A stretch of DNA of 18,601 bases from UBA2658 sp964617335 (lineage in GTDB: Bacteria > Bacillota > Clostridia > Oscillospirales > Oscillospiraceae), in contig CAZTXG010000032.1 in the NCBI GenBank assembly GCA_964617335.1, forward strand, positions 1-18,601, read 5' to 3'. The translations under genes were made by a program, and so were the position numbers. Numbering within the stretch: position 1 is the stretch's first letter; every line of letters begins with the position of its first letter. This document shows, piece after piece, positions 7,326 through 14,569 of the stretch. Below the pieces are notes generated by a model that saw only the letters and a program-made list of their open reading frames with translations, did no database searches and had not been told where the DNA came from.

Positions 7326-8606
7326 ATGAAAAATAAAATTATCGCTATGGTTCTAAGTTTCGCCCTTATATCAGCCCTTATGCTTTCCCTGTCCGGCTGC
7401 GGTTCAAAGCCGGAGGCAGAGGAAGATACGGGAGCGGGGACTGAAAACCTTATGGCGGGGCTTGACTCAAACACAGTATCCCAAGATATAAAGCTAAACG
7501 AAGCCCAGAAAAATAAGCTTGCGGATTTTGGTGTGTCCCTTTTTAAAGACAGCGATGCCAAAGGGGAAAATACCCTTATTTCTCCCCTGTCCCTGCTGTG
7601 CGCCCTTGCCATGACGGCAAACGGAGCCTCAGGGGAAACTCTTGCCCAGATGGAAAAGGTTTTCGGCCTTGACCTAACGGAGCTAAATACCTTTATGCAC
7701 TCATATACGGAAAGTTTGCCCTCAGGGGAAAAATACAAGCTGGGTCTTGCAAACTCCCTTTGGTTTAATGATGAGGAAAGCTTTGAGGTTTTACCCTCCT
7801 TTCTCCAGACCAATGCCGACTACTATGGAGCCTCTGTTTATAAAAGAGTTCTTGATGACGCCGCCTGTGACGAGATAAACAGCTGGGTCAGCGAAAAAAC
7901 CGACGGTATGATTGAAAAGATAATTGATGAAATCCCAAGGGACACTCTTATGTATCTTATAAACGCCCTTGTTTTCGACGGGGAATGGGAAAACATTTAC
8001 AATGAGTCTCAGGTTGCAGACGGAGAATTTACCGCTGCATCCGGAGAAAATCAGGAGGTTAAAATGATGTATGCCAAAGAGCATACATATCTGGAAGACA
8101 GCGGCGCCACTGGCTTTTTGAAATATTATGCCGACAGAAAATATGCCTTTGCAGCTCTTTTGCCCGACGAAGCTGTATCAATAGATGAATATATTGCCTC
8201 ACTCACAGGAGAAAAGCTTATGAACCTCATAGATAAGGCCCAAGATGTTGAGGTGAAAACCTCCATCCCAAGGTTTGAAAGTGAGTTTTCCATAGAGATG
8301 AGCGAGGTTTTAAAGAAAGCGGGCATGACCGATGCCTTTGATTCGTCAAAAGCTGATTTTTCCTCCCTTTCAAACTCCCAAGAGGGCGAAATATTTATTA
8401 GTAAAATATTGCACAAAACCCGCATTGCCGTAGACGAGCGGGGCACAAAGGCGGGAGCCGCTACGGCGGTGCAGGTGGATAGGACATCTATGCCCTTAGA
8501 TGAGCCGAAGACCGTTTACCTTAACCGCCCCTTTGTGTATATGCTTATAGATTGTGAAACAAAGCTGCCTCTTTTCATAGGCAGCCTCAGGGAAATAAAA
8601 GCTTAA
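7326..8606 (+). CDS. Serpin-family protease inhibitor lipoprotein
   Basis: A 426-aa serpin, a suicide inhibitor of serine proteases, tethered to the outer face of the membrane. The signal peptide ends in the lipobox LSGC (Cys25), followed by an acidic linker to about residue 60. Serpin landmarks are NTLISPLSL (82-90), LANSLWF (141-147), the C-terminal signature VYLNRPFVYML (397-407) and a final LFIGSL strand. The reactive-centre hinge ERGTKAGAATA (371-381) has small residues at P12-P9, as inhibitory serpins need. Counting 16 residues from Glu371 (P17) places P1-P1' at Thr387-Ser388; Arg386 next to it would suit a trypsin-like target if the loop is one shorter. AGGAGG lies six bases before the ATG. 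It appears to be a single gene. The target protease is unknown. Confidence 0.93.
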   Translation: MKNKIIAMVLSFALISALMLSLSGCGSKPEAEEDTGAGTENLMAGLDSNTVSQDIKLNEAQKNKLADFGVSLFKDSDAKGENTLISPLSLLCALAMTANGASGETLAQMEKVFGLDLTELNTFMHSYTESLPSGEKYKLGLANSLWFNDEESFEVLPSFLQTNADYYGASVYKRVLDDAACDEINSWVSEKTDGMIEKIIDEIPRDTLMYLINALVFDGEWENIYNESQVADGEFTAASGENQEVKMMYAKEHTYLEDSGATGFLKYYADRKYAFAALLPDEAVSIDEYIASLTGEKLMNLIDKAQDVEVKTSIPRFESEFSIEMSEVLKKAGMTDAFDSSKADFSSLSNSQEGEIFISKILHKTRIAVDERGTKAGAATAVQVDRTSMPLDEPKTVYLNRPFVYMLIDCETKLPLFIGSLREIKA

Positions 8607-8714
8607 AATTTTACAGCAAGGCAAAAAATCTTTTGAATTTGCAAGTCAAAAGATATACTGAAACAAAGCGCTTCCCGCCGTGAGGATAATTAAATATAAT
8701 AAGGCTATAGTTTT

Positions 8715-8760
8715 GCTCCCCCTGCAAAAGACAGTTTTTTCTGTCTCTTATAGGGGGAGC
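8715..8760. other. Long stem-loop between convergent genes
   Basis: GCTCCCCCT (8715-8723) pairs perfectly with AGGGGGAGC (8752-8760). After a 2x2 internal loop, AAAAGACAG (8726-8734) pairs with CTGTCTCTT (8741-8749) with one mismatch, closed by a TTTTTT loop. AAAAGACAG can pair perfectly instead with CTGTCTTTT at 8773-8781, which runs into a T-tract ending at 8783. It lies between the serpin stop and the convergent DUF3592 gene stop. No U-run follows the main stem directly on either strand, so it is not a standard terminator; 3'-end protection or an attenuated terminator for the serpin is possible. Confidence 0.5.
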
Positions 8761-8847
8761 ATATTAAAATCGCTGTCTTTTTTATAAACTTATAAAAACG
8801 CTGCAAAATAATTCAAGGTCATTTTCAAAAGCCCGTAAATTTTTTCT

Positions 8848-9276
8848 TTAAGCCTTTAAGGCTGTAAATAAACTTAGCCCTATAATTATTAAACCGAAAC
8901 ACAGCTGGGAAACTGCTGTTATCTTTGATTGATTATCCCATTTGGGTGCAAAAAAACGAGACGGTTTTTGGGGGTCATAGTAAATGGTGTAAGCCCTGCC
9001 CGAAACAATCTGGTTTTTAAAACTCGCCGCATAGCTTGAAGCAAAAACCTGGGAATCTCCATTTTCATCGTCAAACTGGAATATAGGATAATAATAATCC
9101 GTAGAGGGCCAAGATAAAAGGCTGCGTTTTTTTGCGGAATCAAGTATAAGTCCTGTGGTTTGTTTTGTGCAGCTTAAAACAAGCAGTCTTAATTTTATAA
9201 GCTGCCATATGCCCTTTATTATGAGTATGCCGCCGATGGCATAGGCTATAAGGAAATAAACATCCCTCATCTTCAC
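8848..9276 (-). CDS. DUF3592-like membrane protein
   Basis: A 142-aa protein with a transmembrane segment at each end (about 6-26 and 120-139) and a soluble middle domain between them. The middle carries TGLILDSAKK, a YYYPIFQFDDENG strand and GRAYTIYYDPQKPSRFF. This is the usual DUF3592 layout, ending in the vYYDPxNP-type motif. The function of the family is unknown to me. The GTG at 9276 overlaps the larE stop (GTGA) and has AGGAGG four bases upstream; an ATG at 9270 is an alternative start. The overlap suggests it is translated with the cofactor genes, an unusual partner for them. Confidence 0.72.
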   Translation of the reverse strand: MKMRDVYFLIAYAIGGILIIKGIWQLIKLRLLVLSCTKQTTGLILDSAKKRSLLSWPSTDYYYPIFQFDDENGDSQVFASSYAASFKNQIVSGRAYTIYYDPQKPSRFFAPKWDNQSKITAVSQLCFGLIIIGLSLFTALKA

Positions 9277-10085
9277 CCTGCCTCCTTAGGGTTCATGCTG
9301 CCGGTCCTGTAGCCTTCAAGATCCAGAGATACATAGCGAAAACCAAAAGTTTTCAGCTTTTCCGTCACCTTTTGCCTAAAATCCTCCGATATAAACTTTT
9401 TGATATCTTCAGGCGAAACCTCTATACGAGCAAGCCCGCCGTGGACACGGACTCTCGTCTGGTAAAAGCCTTTTTCCATGAGAAAGCCTTCGGCCTTTTC
9501 CACCATGCGGAGCTTTTCCCCACTTATAGTTTCCCCATGGGATATGCGGGAGGCAAGGCAGGCATAGGCAGGCTTATTCCAAGTAGGAAGCTCCAGTCTT
9601 TGTGAAAGTTCCCGAATTTCTGCCTTTGTAAGGCCCGCGTCCAGAAGGGGGCTTAAAACACCCTCTTCCAAAATAGCCCTGCGGCCAGGCCGAAAATCGC
9701 CCATATCGTCAGCATTTGTGCCTTCAGCTATGTGTTTTATCCCCAGCTCATCTGCCTTTTGCCTAAGAGCTTTAATAATATTTTTTTTGCAGTAATAGCA
9801 GCGCTCGCTTCCGTTTTCAACAAACTCTGCCAGCTCCAGCTCATTTATCTCACATATTATATGGCGTATGCCTTCAGATTTACAAAACTCTATTGATTCC
9901 CGCCGCTCAAACTCCGGAACCGAGTGTAAAAAAGCTGTTACGGCAACTGCCTTATCTCCCAAAACATCATGGGCAACCTTCAAAAGCAGAGTCGAATCAA
10001 CCCCGCCGGAAAAAGCAAGCACAAGGCTTTCGTACTCCCCCAGCTTCCGTTTCAAGGCCTCATATTTTTCTTCAAGTGCAGCCAT
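9273..10085 (-). CDS. larE: LarE: ATP-dependent sulfur transferase for nickel-pincer cofactor
   Basis: LarE (270 aa) adenylates the pyridinium-3,5-biscarboxylate mononucleotide made by LarB and replaces carboxylate oxygen with sulfur, giving the dithio form. The PP-loop ATP motif SGGVDS (26-31) is intact. Cys176 in KPAYACLASR sits at the position of the sacrificial-sulfur cysteine of Lactiplantibacillus LarE. A further pair, Cys96 and Cys99 in ERCYYCK, gives the three-cysteine pattern that I associate with [4Fe-4S]-dependent LarE enzymes such as that of Thermotoga; in these a cluster-bound sulfide may be the sulfur source, so the protein need not be consumed. The ATG has AAAGGTGA upstream and starts three bases after the larC stop. 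It overlaps the DUF3592 start. Confidence 0.92.
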   Translation of the reverse strand: MAALEEKYEALKRKLGEYESLVLAFSGGVDSTLLLKVAHDVLGDKAVAVTAFLHSVPEFERRESIEFCKSEGIRHIICEINELELAEFVENGSERCYYCKKNIIKALRQKADELGIKHIAEGTNADDMGDFRPGRRAILEEGVLSPLLDAGLTKAEIRELSQRLELPTWNKPAYACLASRISHGETISGEKLRMVEKAEGFLMEKGFYQTRVRVHGGLARIEVSPEDIKKFISEDFRQKVTEKLKTFGFRYVSLDLEGYRTGSMNPKEAG

Positions 10086-10088
10086 AGC

Positions 10089-11399
10089 TCACCTTTCTTC
10101 TTCGATAGATTTCCTGACAAGCTCTCCTGCTTCGGCAAGGGTCAGGCTGTTTTTTTGGGCTATCAAAACCAAATCTTCATACTCGGGCTTATACCTGCCT
10201 CCTGCCTTTTTTATGCGCACGGGACCGTGGGGAGTTTGGATTTCTTCCTCTTTTCTTGGAAGGACAATTCTTCTCTCATTAGATATGCGAAGTCCAAGGC
10301 TTGTGGTGTGCCGAAGTATCATAGCGGAAAGTCTTTTTGTGTCCGCACAGCGGCAAATGCAGCAAAGCATAACGGCAGGTCTTGATTTTTTCATGCCTAT
10401 GGGAATCGTGTAAACATCCAGAGCACCCGCTTCCATAAGAATCTCTGCGGCAAAGGCTATGGATTCCCCCGTCATATCGTCTATATTGCAACGGATTTCA
10501 TCAACACTTTTGTCGGAGTCTGCGCTGCCTTCACTGTTCCCAAGCATGGCCCGAAGGCAGTTTGCACGGGGGAAAACCTTGGTTCCCACGCCATAACCCA
10601 CAGCCCTTGTGCTCATTAGGGGCATGGGTCCGAAACCATTTACAAAATGGCGCAAAAGCGCTGCTCCGGTTGGAGTGCAAAGCTCCCCTTCCACCTGCCC
10701 GCCATAGGAGGGAATTTCCTTGAGCAGCTCTGCCGTTGCCGGAGCCGGAACGGGAAGCAGGCCATGAGCACAGCGAACATAGCCGCTGCCCACATGAACG
10801 GGAGATGCCATAATTTTGTCCGGAGCAAGCTTTTCTATAAGCATGGAAAAGCAGACAATATCGGCTATGGCGTCCATAGAGCCAAGCTCGTGAAAATGCA
10901 CCTTGGAAACAGGGCAGCCGTGAACCTTTGCCTCGGCTTGAGCTATGCTTTCATACACAGCGGCGGCATTTTCCTTTACTTCTTTTGTAAGGGGCAGGTT
11001 GCTGATTATATCCATAACGGCTTCAAAATCCCTGTCATGGCTATGATCGTGATGATCGTGATGCTCATGTTGGTCTTGGTGCTCATGCTCATGAAAATCA
11101 TCGTGATTATGGTGCTTATCATGGCTATGGGCTTGCTGATCAAAACTGTTGGCGGCGTGCAGGCTTTCACCGCAGGATCCTTCATTTGGAAGCTCCTCCA
11201 TGCCGTCTATCAGCATTTTCACCTTACGGCCGCGGATTGAGCAGGTTTTTGCCTCGTGAAGTTCCATTTTAAGCCCCGGTATTCCAAGCTTGTTAAATTC
11301 ATCAATAAAACATTCCGGCGATGGCAGAATATCTAAAAGACTTGCGCAAAGCATATCTCCCGCCGCACCCATACCGCAGTCAAAGTATAATATTTTCAT
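10089..11399 (-). CDS. larC: LarC: CTP-dependent nickel insertase for nickel-pincer cofactor
   Basis: LarC (436 aa) is the cyclometallase that inserts nickel into the dithiolated nucleotide, forming the C-Ni bond of the NPN cofactor. The N-terminus MKILYFDCGMGAAGDM, the VHFHELGSMDAIADIV region (about 166-181), TPTGAALLRHF and the C-terminal GGRYKPEYED region are typical. Residues 91-121 form a His-rich loop with 15 histidines in 31 residues, probably a nickel reservoir. In Lactiplantibacillus plantarum the gene is read through a ribosomal frameshift; here both halves are one continuous frame. The start overlaps the larB stop as ATGA, and larE begins three bases after its stop, so the three enzymes are translationally coupled. 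Confidence 0.95.
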   Translation of the reverse strand: MKILYFDCGMGAAGDMLCASLLDILPSPECFIDEFNKLGIPGLKMELHEAKTCSIRGRKVKMLIDGMEELPNEGSCGESLHAANSFDQQAHSHDKHHNHDDFHEHEHQDQHEHHDHHDHSHDRDFEAVMDIISNLPLTKEVKENAAAVYESIAQAEAKVHGCPVSKVHFHELGSMDAIADIVCFSMLIEKLAPDKIMASPVHVGSGYVRCAHGLLPVPAPATAELLKEIPSYGGQVEGELCTPTGAALLRHFVNGFGPMPLMSTRAVGYGVGTKVFPRANCLRAMLGNSEGSADSDKSVDEIRCNIDDMTGESIAFAAEILMEAGALDVYTIPIGMKKSRPAVMLCCICRCADTKRLSAMILRHTTSLGLRISNERRIVLPRKEEEIQTPHGPVRIKKAGGRYKPEYEDLVLIAQKNSLTLAEAGELVRKSIEEER

Positions 11400-12154
11400 A
11401 CGTTTTTCCCCATATGGTTTATCATACCGGCAAGATAGCCGGCGCCAAAGCCGTTATCTATATTCACAACAGAAACACCGCTGGCACAGGAGTTGAGCAT
11501 TGCCAGAAGAGCCGAGATGCCCCCAAAGGAAGCACCGTAGCCCACGCTAGTGGGAACAGCTATAACGGGGCAGTCCGCAATGCCGCCTATTACGCTTGCC
11601 AAGGCCCCTTCCATTCCCGCAATGGCTATTATGACATTTGCATCCTTTAAAAGCTCCATATGATGGAGAAGACGGTGAACCCCTGCAACTCCCACATCAT
11701 AGAGACGAAAAACCTCGTTGCCAAGGGCCTCGGCAGTTATGGCAGCCTCCTCTGCAACGGGCATGTCGCTTGTTCCCCCTGTGGCAATGACTATTTTTCC
11801 GCCGCCATCGGGTTTAGGCATATCTCCAACAATGCCTATACTGCCTATTTCATGGTATGTGAGGGGGTGTTCCTTTGAAACAAGCTCTGCTGCCTGCCTG
11901 CTCATTCTGGTTATTATAACAGTTTCCTGTCCGGCCCGGCGCATGGCCGACACAATTCCCTCTATTTGTTCCGGTGTTTTGGAAAGCCCGTATATAACCT
12001 CGGGGGCTCCCTGTCTTAGGGAGCGGTGGTGGTCAACCTTGGCATAGCCCAAATCCTCAAAAGGCTCAAAACGCAAAAGCTCCATAGCCTCGGAGGAATT
12101 TATCTTTCCGCTTTCAAGCTCGCGAAGTATATCATGAATTTGTTTTTTCTCCAT
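11396..12154 (-). CDS. larB: LarB: pyridinium-3,5-biscarboxylic acid mononucleotide synthase
   Basis: LarB (252 aa) carboxylates C5 of nicotinic acid adenine dinucleotide and hydrolyses the phosphoanhydride, the first step of nickel-pincer cofactor synthesis. The N-terminal region carries the usual LDHHR-type pattern (here KVDHHRSLRQGAPEVIYG, 39-56). The C-terminal half is PurE-like (AIR carboxylase fold), with IATGGTSDMPVAEEA (about 123-137), AGMEGALASV and VNIDNGFGAG. Cys223 in LNSCASG matches the catalytic cysteine known at about position 221 in the L. plantarum enzyme. GGAGA lies seven bases before the ATG. It is separated by 62 bases from the upstream tauE-like gene and overlaps larC by 4 bases. 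Confidence 0.95.
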   Translation of the reverse strand: MEKKQIHDILRELESGKINSSEAMELLRFEPFEDLGYAKVDHHRSLRQGAPEVIYGLSKTPEQIEGIVSAMRRAGQETVIITRMSRQAAELVSKEHPLTYHEIGSIGIVGDMPKPDGGGKIVIATGGTSDMPVAEEAAITAEALGNEVFRLYDVGVAGVHRLLHHMELLKDANVIIAIAGMEGALASVIGGIADCPVIAVPTSVGYGASFGGISALLAMLNSCASGVSVVNIDNGFGAGYLAGMINHMGKNV

Positions 12155-12216
12155 AAAGCATTCTCCAAACAGTTAAAGGTTGAAAGGTAAAAGGGCAGAT
12201 TTAAAAGTTTATTTTA

Positions 12217-12960
12217 TCACAGAAATCCTTTTAAAATAAGTGTTACAGCCATTATAGGTAAAATTATATATACAAAAAGAGTAATTTTCTCCTTATTTAT
12301 CTTCCGGTAAAGCTTAATTGAAAGAGCGCCCGCAATTATAACGGCGGCAAGGGCGGCCAAAAGTTCGGGAGCAATGGAAACATTTATATTTTTATAGATG
12401 AAGGTGTGCATTATTACAGAGTACAGTCCGGCAAGCAGGAAGCTGGATTCAAGGCTGGCCTTTAGCTGAAGTGTGTTCTTACACACGTTCAGATAGTATA
12501 TCATAAGAAATGGCCCAACTATGTTAAACAGTCCTGTGGAAATGCCGGTTATAAGCCCCGCTGCCGCCGCTGTGTACCATCGTCCGGGAAGTTTTATATT
12601 TCTACGCTTCATTATAATAAAAAGCATATTCACAGCGATTATTAGCCCCGCTAAAATTATCCGCAGCAGCATTTCGTCAAATATACTCAGCATATAAAGG
12701 CCGAGGTTTATGGTCAAAAAGCAGCATAACACAGGTAGAAGTATAATTTTATAGTCAAGATTTTTTCTTAAGGTTATGGACATCTGTATGCCTATGGCCA
12801 CAACGCAAATTGCGGAAATGGCGGAGCAATCTGCCATTGGCAGAAAAAGCGGCATTACAGACATGGCGATCAGGGCATAGCCAAATCCTGTGGCCCCCTG
12901 AGTAAAGGCAGATATGAAATTAACAAGGAAAATTAAAATCAGCTTTTCGGCAAAAGGCAT
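12217..12960 (-). CDS. TauE/SafE (TSUP) family permease
   Basis: A 247-aa integral membrane protein of the TauE/SafE family, which moves sulfite, sulfonates or other organic anions, usually outward. The two repeat motifs are present: FTQGATGFGYALIAM (about 19-33) in the first half and GLFNIVGPFLMIYYL (about 143-157) in the second. Seven or eight hydrophobic segments are visible. AAAGGA sits six bases before the ATG. It follows a terminator hairpin and precedes larB, so it sits between the importer and the cofactor genes. In this setting it may export the enzyme product or a degradation product such as sulfite; this is inference from context. The substrate cannot be read from the sequence. Confidence 0.88.
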   Translation of the reverse strand: MPFAEKLILIFLVNFISAFTQGATGFGYALIAMSVMPLFLPMADCSAISAICVVAIGIQMSITLRKNLDYKIILLPVLCCFLTINLGLYMLSIFDEMLLRIILAGLIIAVNMLFIIMKRRNIKLPGRWYTAAAAGLITGISTGLFNIVGPFLMIYYLNVCKNTLQLKASLESSFLLAGLYSVIMHTFIYKNINVSIAPELLAALAAVIIAGALSIKLYRKINKEKITLFVYIILPIMAVTLILKGFL

Positions 12961-12982
12961 ATTAAATCCTTTCAGTATAGGT

Positions 12983-13031
12983 AAAAAACAGGCCGGCAGA
13001 AAGCTTGCAGCTTTGACTGCCGGCCCTTTTT
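12983..13031 (-). terminator. Internal terminator or attenuator between importer and tauE-lar genes
   Basis: GGCCGGCAG (12991-12999) pairs perfectly with CTGCCGGCC (13017-13025). On the minus strand the stem is followed by TGTTTTTT (12990 to 12983), and a T-run on the plus strand makes it bidirectional in form. It begins six bases after the ATPase stop and ends about 10 bases before the ribosome binding site of the tauE-like gene, leaving little room for a separate promoter. Downstream genes may therefore depend on partial read-through. Confidence 0.8.
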
Positions 13032-13036
13032 ACACC

Positions 13037-13786
13037 CTACCACCATTTTATCTGATCTGTTATATGGTTTCTTATGGCGATAAACTCCGGTGAGGTAATA
13101 TCACGGGGGCGGGGAAGGTCTACTATAACTTCTTCCTTTATCTTTGCCGGCTTATTTGTGAGGATAAGCACCCGCTCGGCAAGATAAACAGCTTCCTCGA
13201 TGTTATGAGTTATAAAAACAACTGTTGTACCGGTTTCCTTCCAAAGCCTTATTACCTCGTCTTCAAGATAAAAGCGCAGCTTAATATCCATCTGTCCGTA
13301 AGGCTCATCCATTAAGAGAAGGTCGGGTTCCAGAGCAAAGGCTCTGCCTATAATTATACGCTGGGCGGTGGATATGGAAAGCTGATGGGGGTACCTGTCA
13401 CGAAACTCCTGCAAACCCAAAAGCTTTATAACGTTTTCCACCCGCCGGTCTATCTCCTTCTTGGGGAGCTTTCTTATTTCCAGACCAAAGCGAAGGTTCT
13501 GCTCCACTGTCAGCCAGGGCATTGAAGAAGGCTCCTGAAAGACAACGGCAAGGCTGTGCTTTTTGGGATCTGCAGGTACGCCGTCTATATAAAGCTCGCC
13601 CTTGGTTGGCATATATATTCTTGTAAGAAGGTTTAAAAAGGTGGTTTTTCCGCAACCGGTGGGGCCTACAACACAGACGAACTCGCCTTTTTTAATATTA
13701 AAGGAGATATCGTCTAGAACGTGAAGGTCACCAAAATATTTCGTAAGATGCTCCACCCGCACCTTGTGTTCTTCTTTTGTATTCAT
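13037..13786 (-). CDS. ABC transporter ATPase, sulfonate/nitrate type, with degenerate signature motif
   Basis: A 249-aa ATPase of the SsuB/TauB/NrtD group. Walker A GPTGCGKTT (41-49), Q-loop Gln84, Walker B LLLMDEP (Asp160-Glu161) and switch His194 (FITHN) are canonical. The signature motif is not: where LSGGM/Q is expected it reads LSIST (136-140), with both glycines lost. The D-loop is GQMD. The partner ATPase encoded just upstream has a normal signature but altered Walker A and switch residues, so the two defects are complementary. GGAGGT lies close before the ATG, and the gap to the partner is 15 bases. Together they would drive the two permeases upstream. Last gene before the internal terminator. 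Confidence 0.92.
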   Translation of the reverse strand: MNTKEEHKVRVEHLTKYFGDLHVLDDISFNIKKGEFVCVVGPTGCGKTTFLNLLTRIYMPTKGELYIDGVPADPKKHSLAVVFQEPSSMPWLTVEQNLRFGLEIRKLPKKEIDRRVENVIKLLGLQEFRDRYPHQLSISTAQRIIIGRAFALEPDLLLMDEPYGQMDIKLRFYLEDEVIRLWKETGTTVVFITHNIEEAVYLAERVLILTNKPAKIKEEVIVDLPRPRDITSPEFIAIRNHITDQIKWW

Positions 13787-13801
13787 TGATTACCTCCAAT
13801 A

Positions 13802-14569
13802 TTAAAGCGCAAGGTCCGTGTTATCCGAAATTTCGGCACGGATACGCAGAAAATCCGGAGAGGTCGTATTTCTCGGACGCCCAAGGCTGTTAAGGTCATA
13901 TTCTTTTTTTACAACAGCAGGGCATTTGCTTAAAAGGACTATGCGGTCTGCTAGAAAAACCGCCTCCTCAATATTGTTCGTTACGAAGATTATTGTCCTT
14001 TTTTCCTTCTCCCAGATTCGCAGAACCTCCTCTTGCATGGCATAGCGAGTCTGGGCGTCAAGCTGGCCGAAGGGTTCGTCCATCAGTAAAATTTCGGGGT
14101 TATTGGTGTATGCTCTTGCTATACCCACACGCTGCTTCATTCCGCCGGAAAGCTCATGAGGATAGGATTTTTCAAAGCCTGTAAGGCCAACCAGGTCTAT
14201 ATATTTTTGGGCTGTCTTTCGGCGCTCTTCCTTGGGAACTCCTTCAACTTCAAGGCCAAACTCAACGTTCCCCATAACAGTGCGCCAAGGCATAAGGTTA
14301 AGGGACTGAAACACCATTCCTATGCGGCTGTCGCTGCCCTTTATTTCCTCGCCCTTTAGATAAATCTTTCCGCCAACCGGCTTTTCAAGTCCGGCTATCA
14401 TATTCATTATAACTGTTTTTCCACAGTGTCCGGGCCCAAGGAGAACCAGAAATTCATTGTCATAGACCTCCATGGATACGTTTTCAACCGCGTCTTTGAC
14501 GGTATCTTTTATAACATAGCTTTGGGATATATCAGAAAGCCTTAGCATTACTTCTTTTTTCTCGTCCAT
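13802..14569 (-). CDS. ABC transporter ATPase, sulfonate/nitrate type, with altered Walker A and switch residue
   Basis: A 255-aa ATPase (257 aa if the TTG at 14575 is used) of the SsuB/TauB/NrtD group. The signature LSGGM (140-144), Walker B LLMDEP (Asp164-Glu165) and Gln88 are canonical. Walker A reads GPGHCGKTV (45-53): the usual glycine before the Cys is His, and the last Ser/Thr is Val. The switch histidine is Asn198 (FVTNN). The catalytic glutamate is kept. The start is uncertain: the TTG at 14575 has AAAGG at good spacing, the ATG at 14569 is a better codon, and an ATG at 14548 overlaps the permease stop as TAATG. In every case translation is coupled to the upstream permease. It probably pairs with the following ATPase as a heterodimer. 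Confidence 0.92.
   Translation of the reverse strand: MDEKKEVMLRLSDISQSYVIKDTVKDAVENVSMEVYDNEFLVLLGPGHCGKTVIMNMIAGLEKPVGGKIYLKGEEIKGSDSRIGMVFQSLNLMPWRTVMGNVEFGLEVEGVPKEERRKTAQKYIDLVGLTGFEKSYPHELSGGMKQRVGIARAYTNNPEILLMDEPFGQLDAQTRYAMQEEVLRIWEKEKRTIIFVTNNIEEAVFLADRIVLLSKCPAVVKKEYDLNSLGRPRNTTSPDFLRIRAEISDNTDLAL

Noticed and set aside
7019..7813. Minus-strand open frame of 264 codons
   Set aside because: It lies antisense to the serpin and overlaps the exonuclease start in another frame; composition is not protein-like and both real genes have clear motifs.
8715..8760. Hairpin as a simple rho-independent terminator
   Set aside because: Neither strand has a U-run immediately after the main stem; recorded as a stem-loop instead.
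9868..10413. Plus-strand open frames antisense to larE and larC
   Set aside because: Ser/Pro/Arg-rich shadow translations with no recognisable domain; the opposite strand holds intact LarE and LarC motifs.
10647..11240. Plus-strand open frame of 197 codons
   Set aside because: It is antisense to larC and its long Met/Val/Ile stretch is the mirror of the His-codon repeat; no ribosome binding site.
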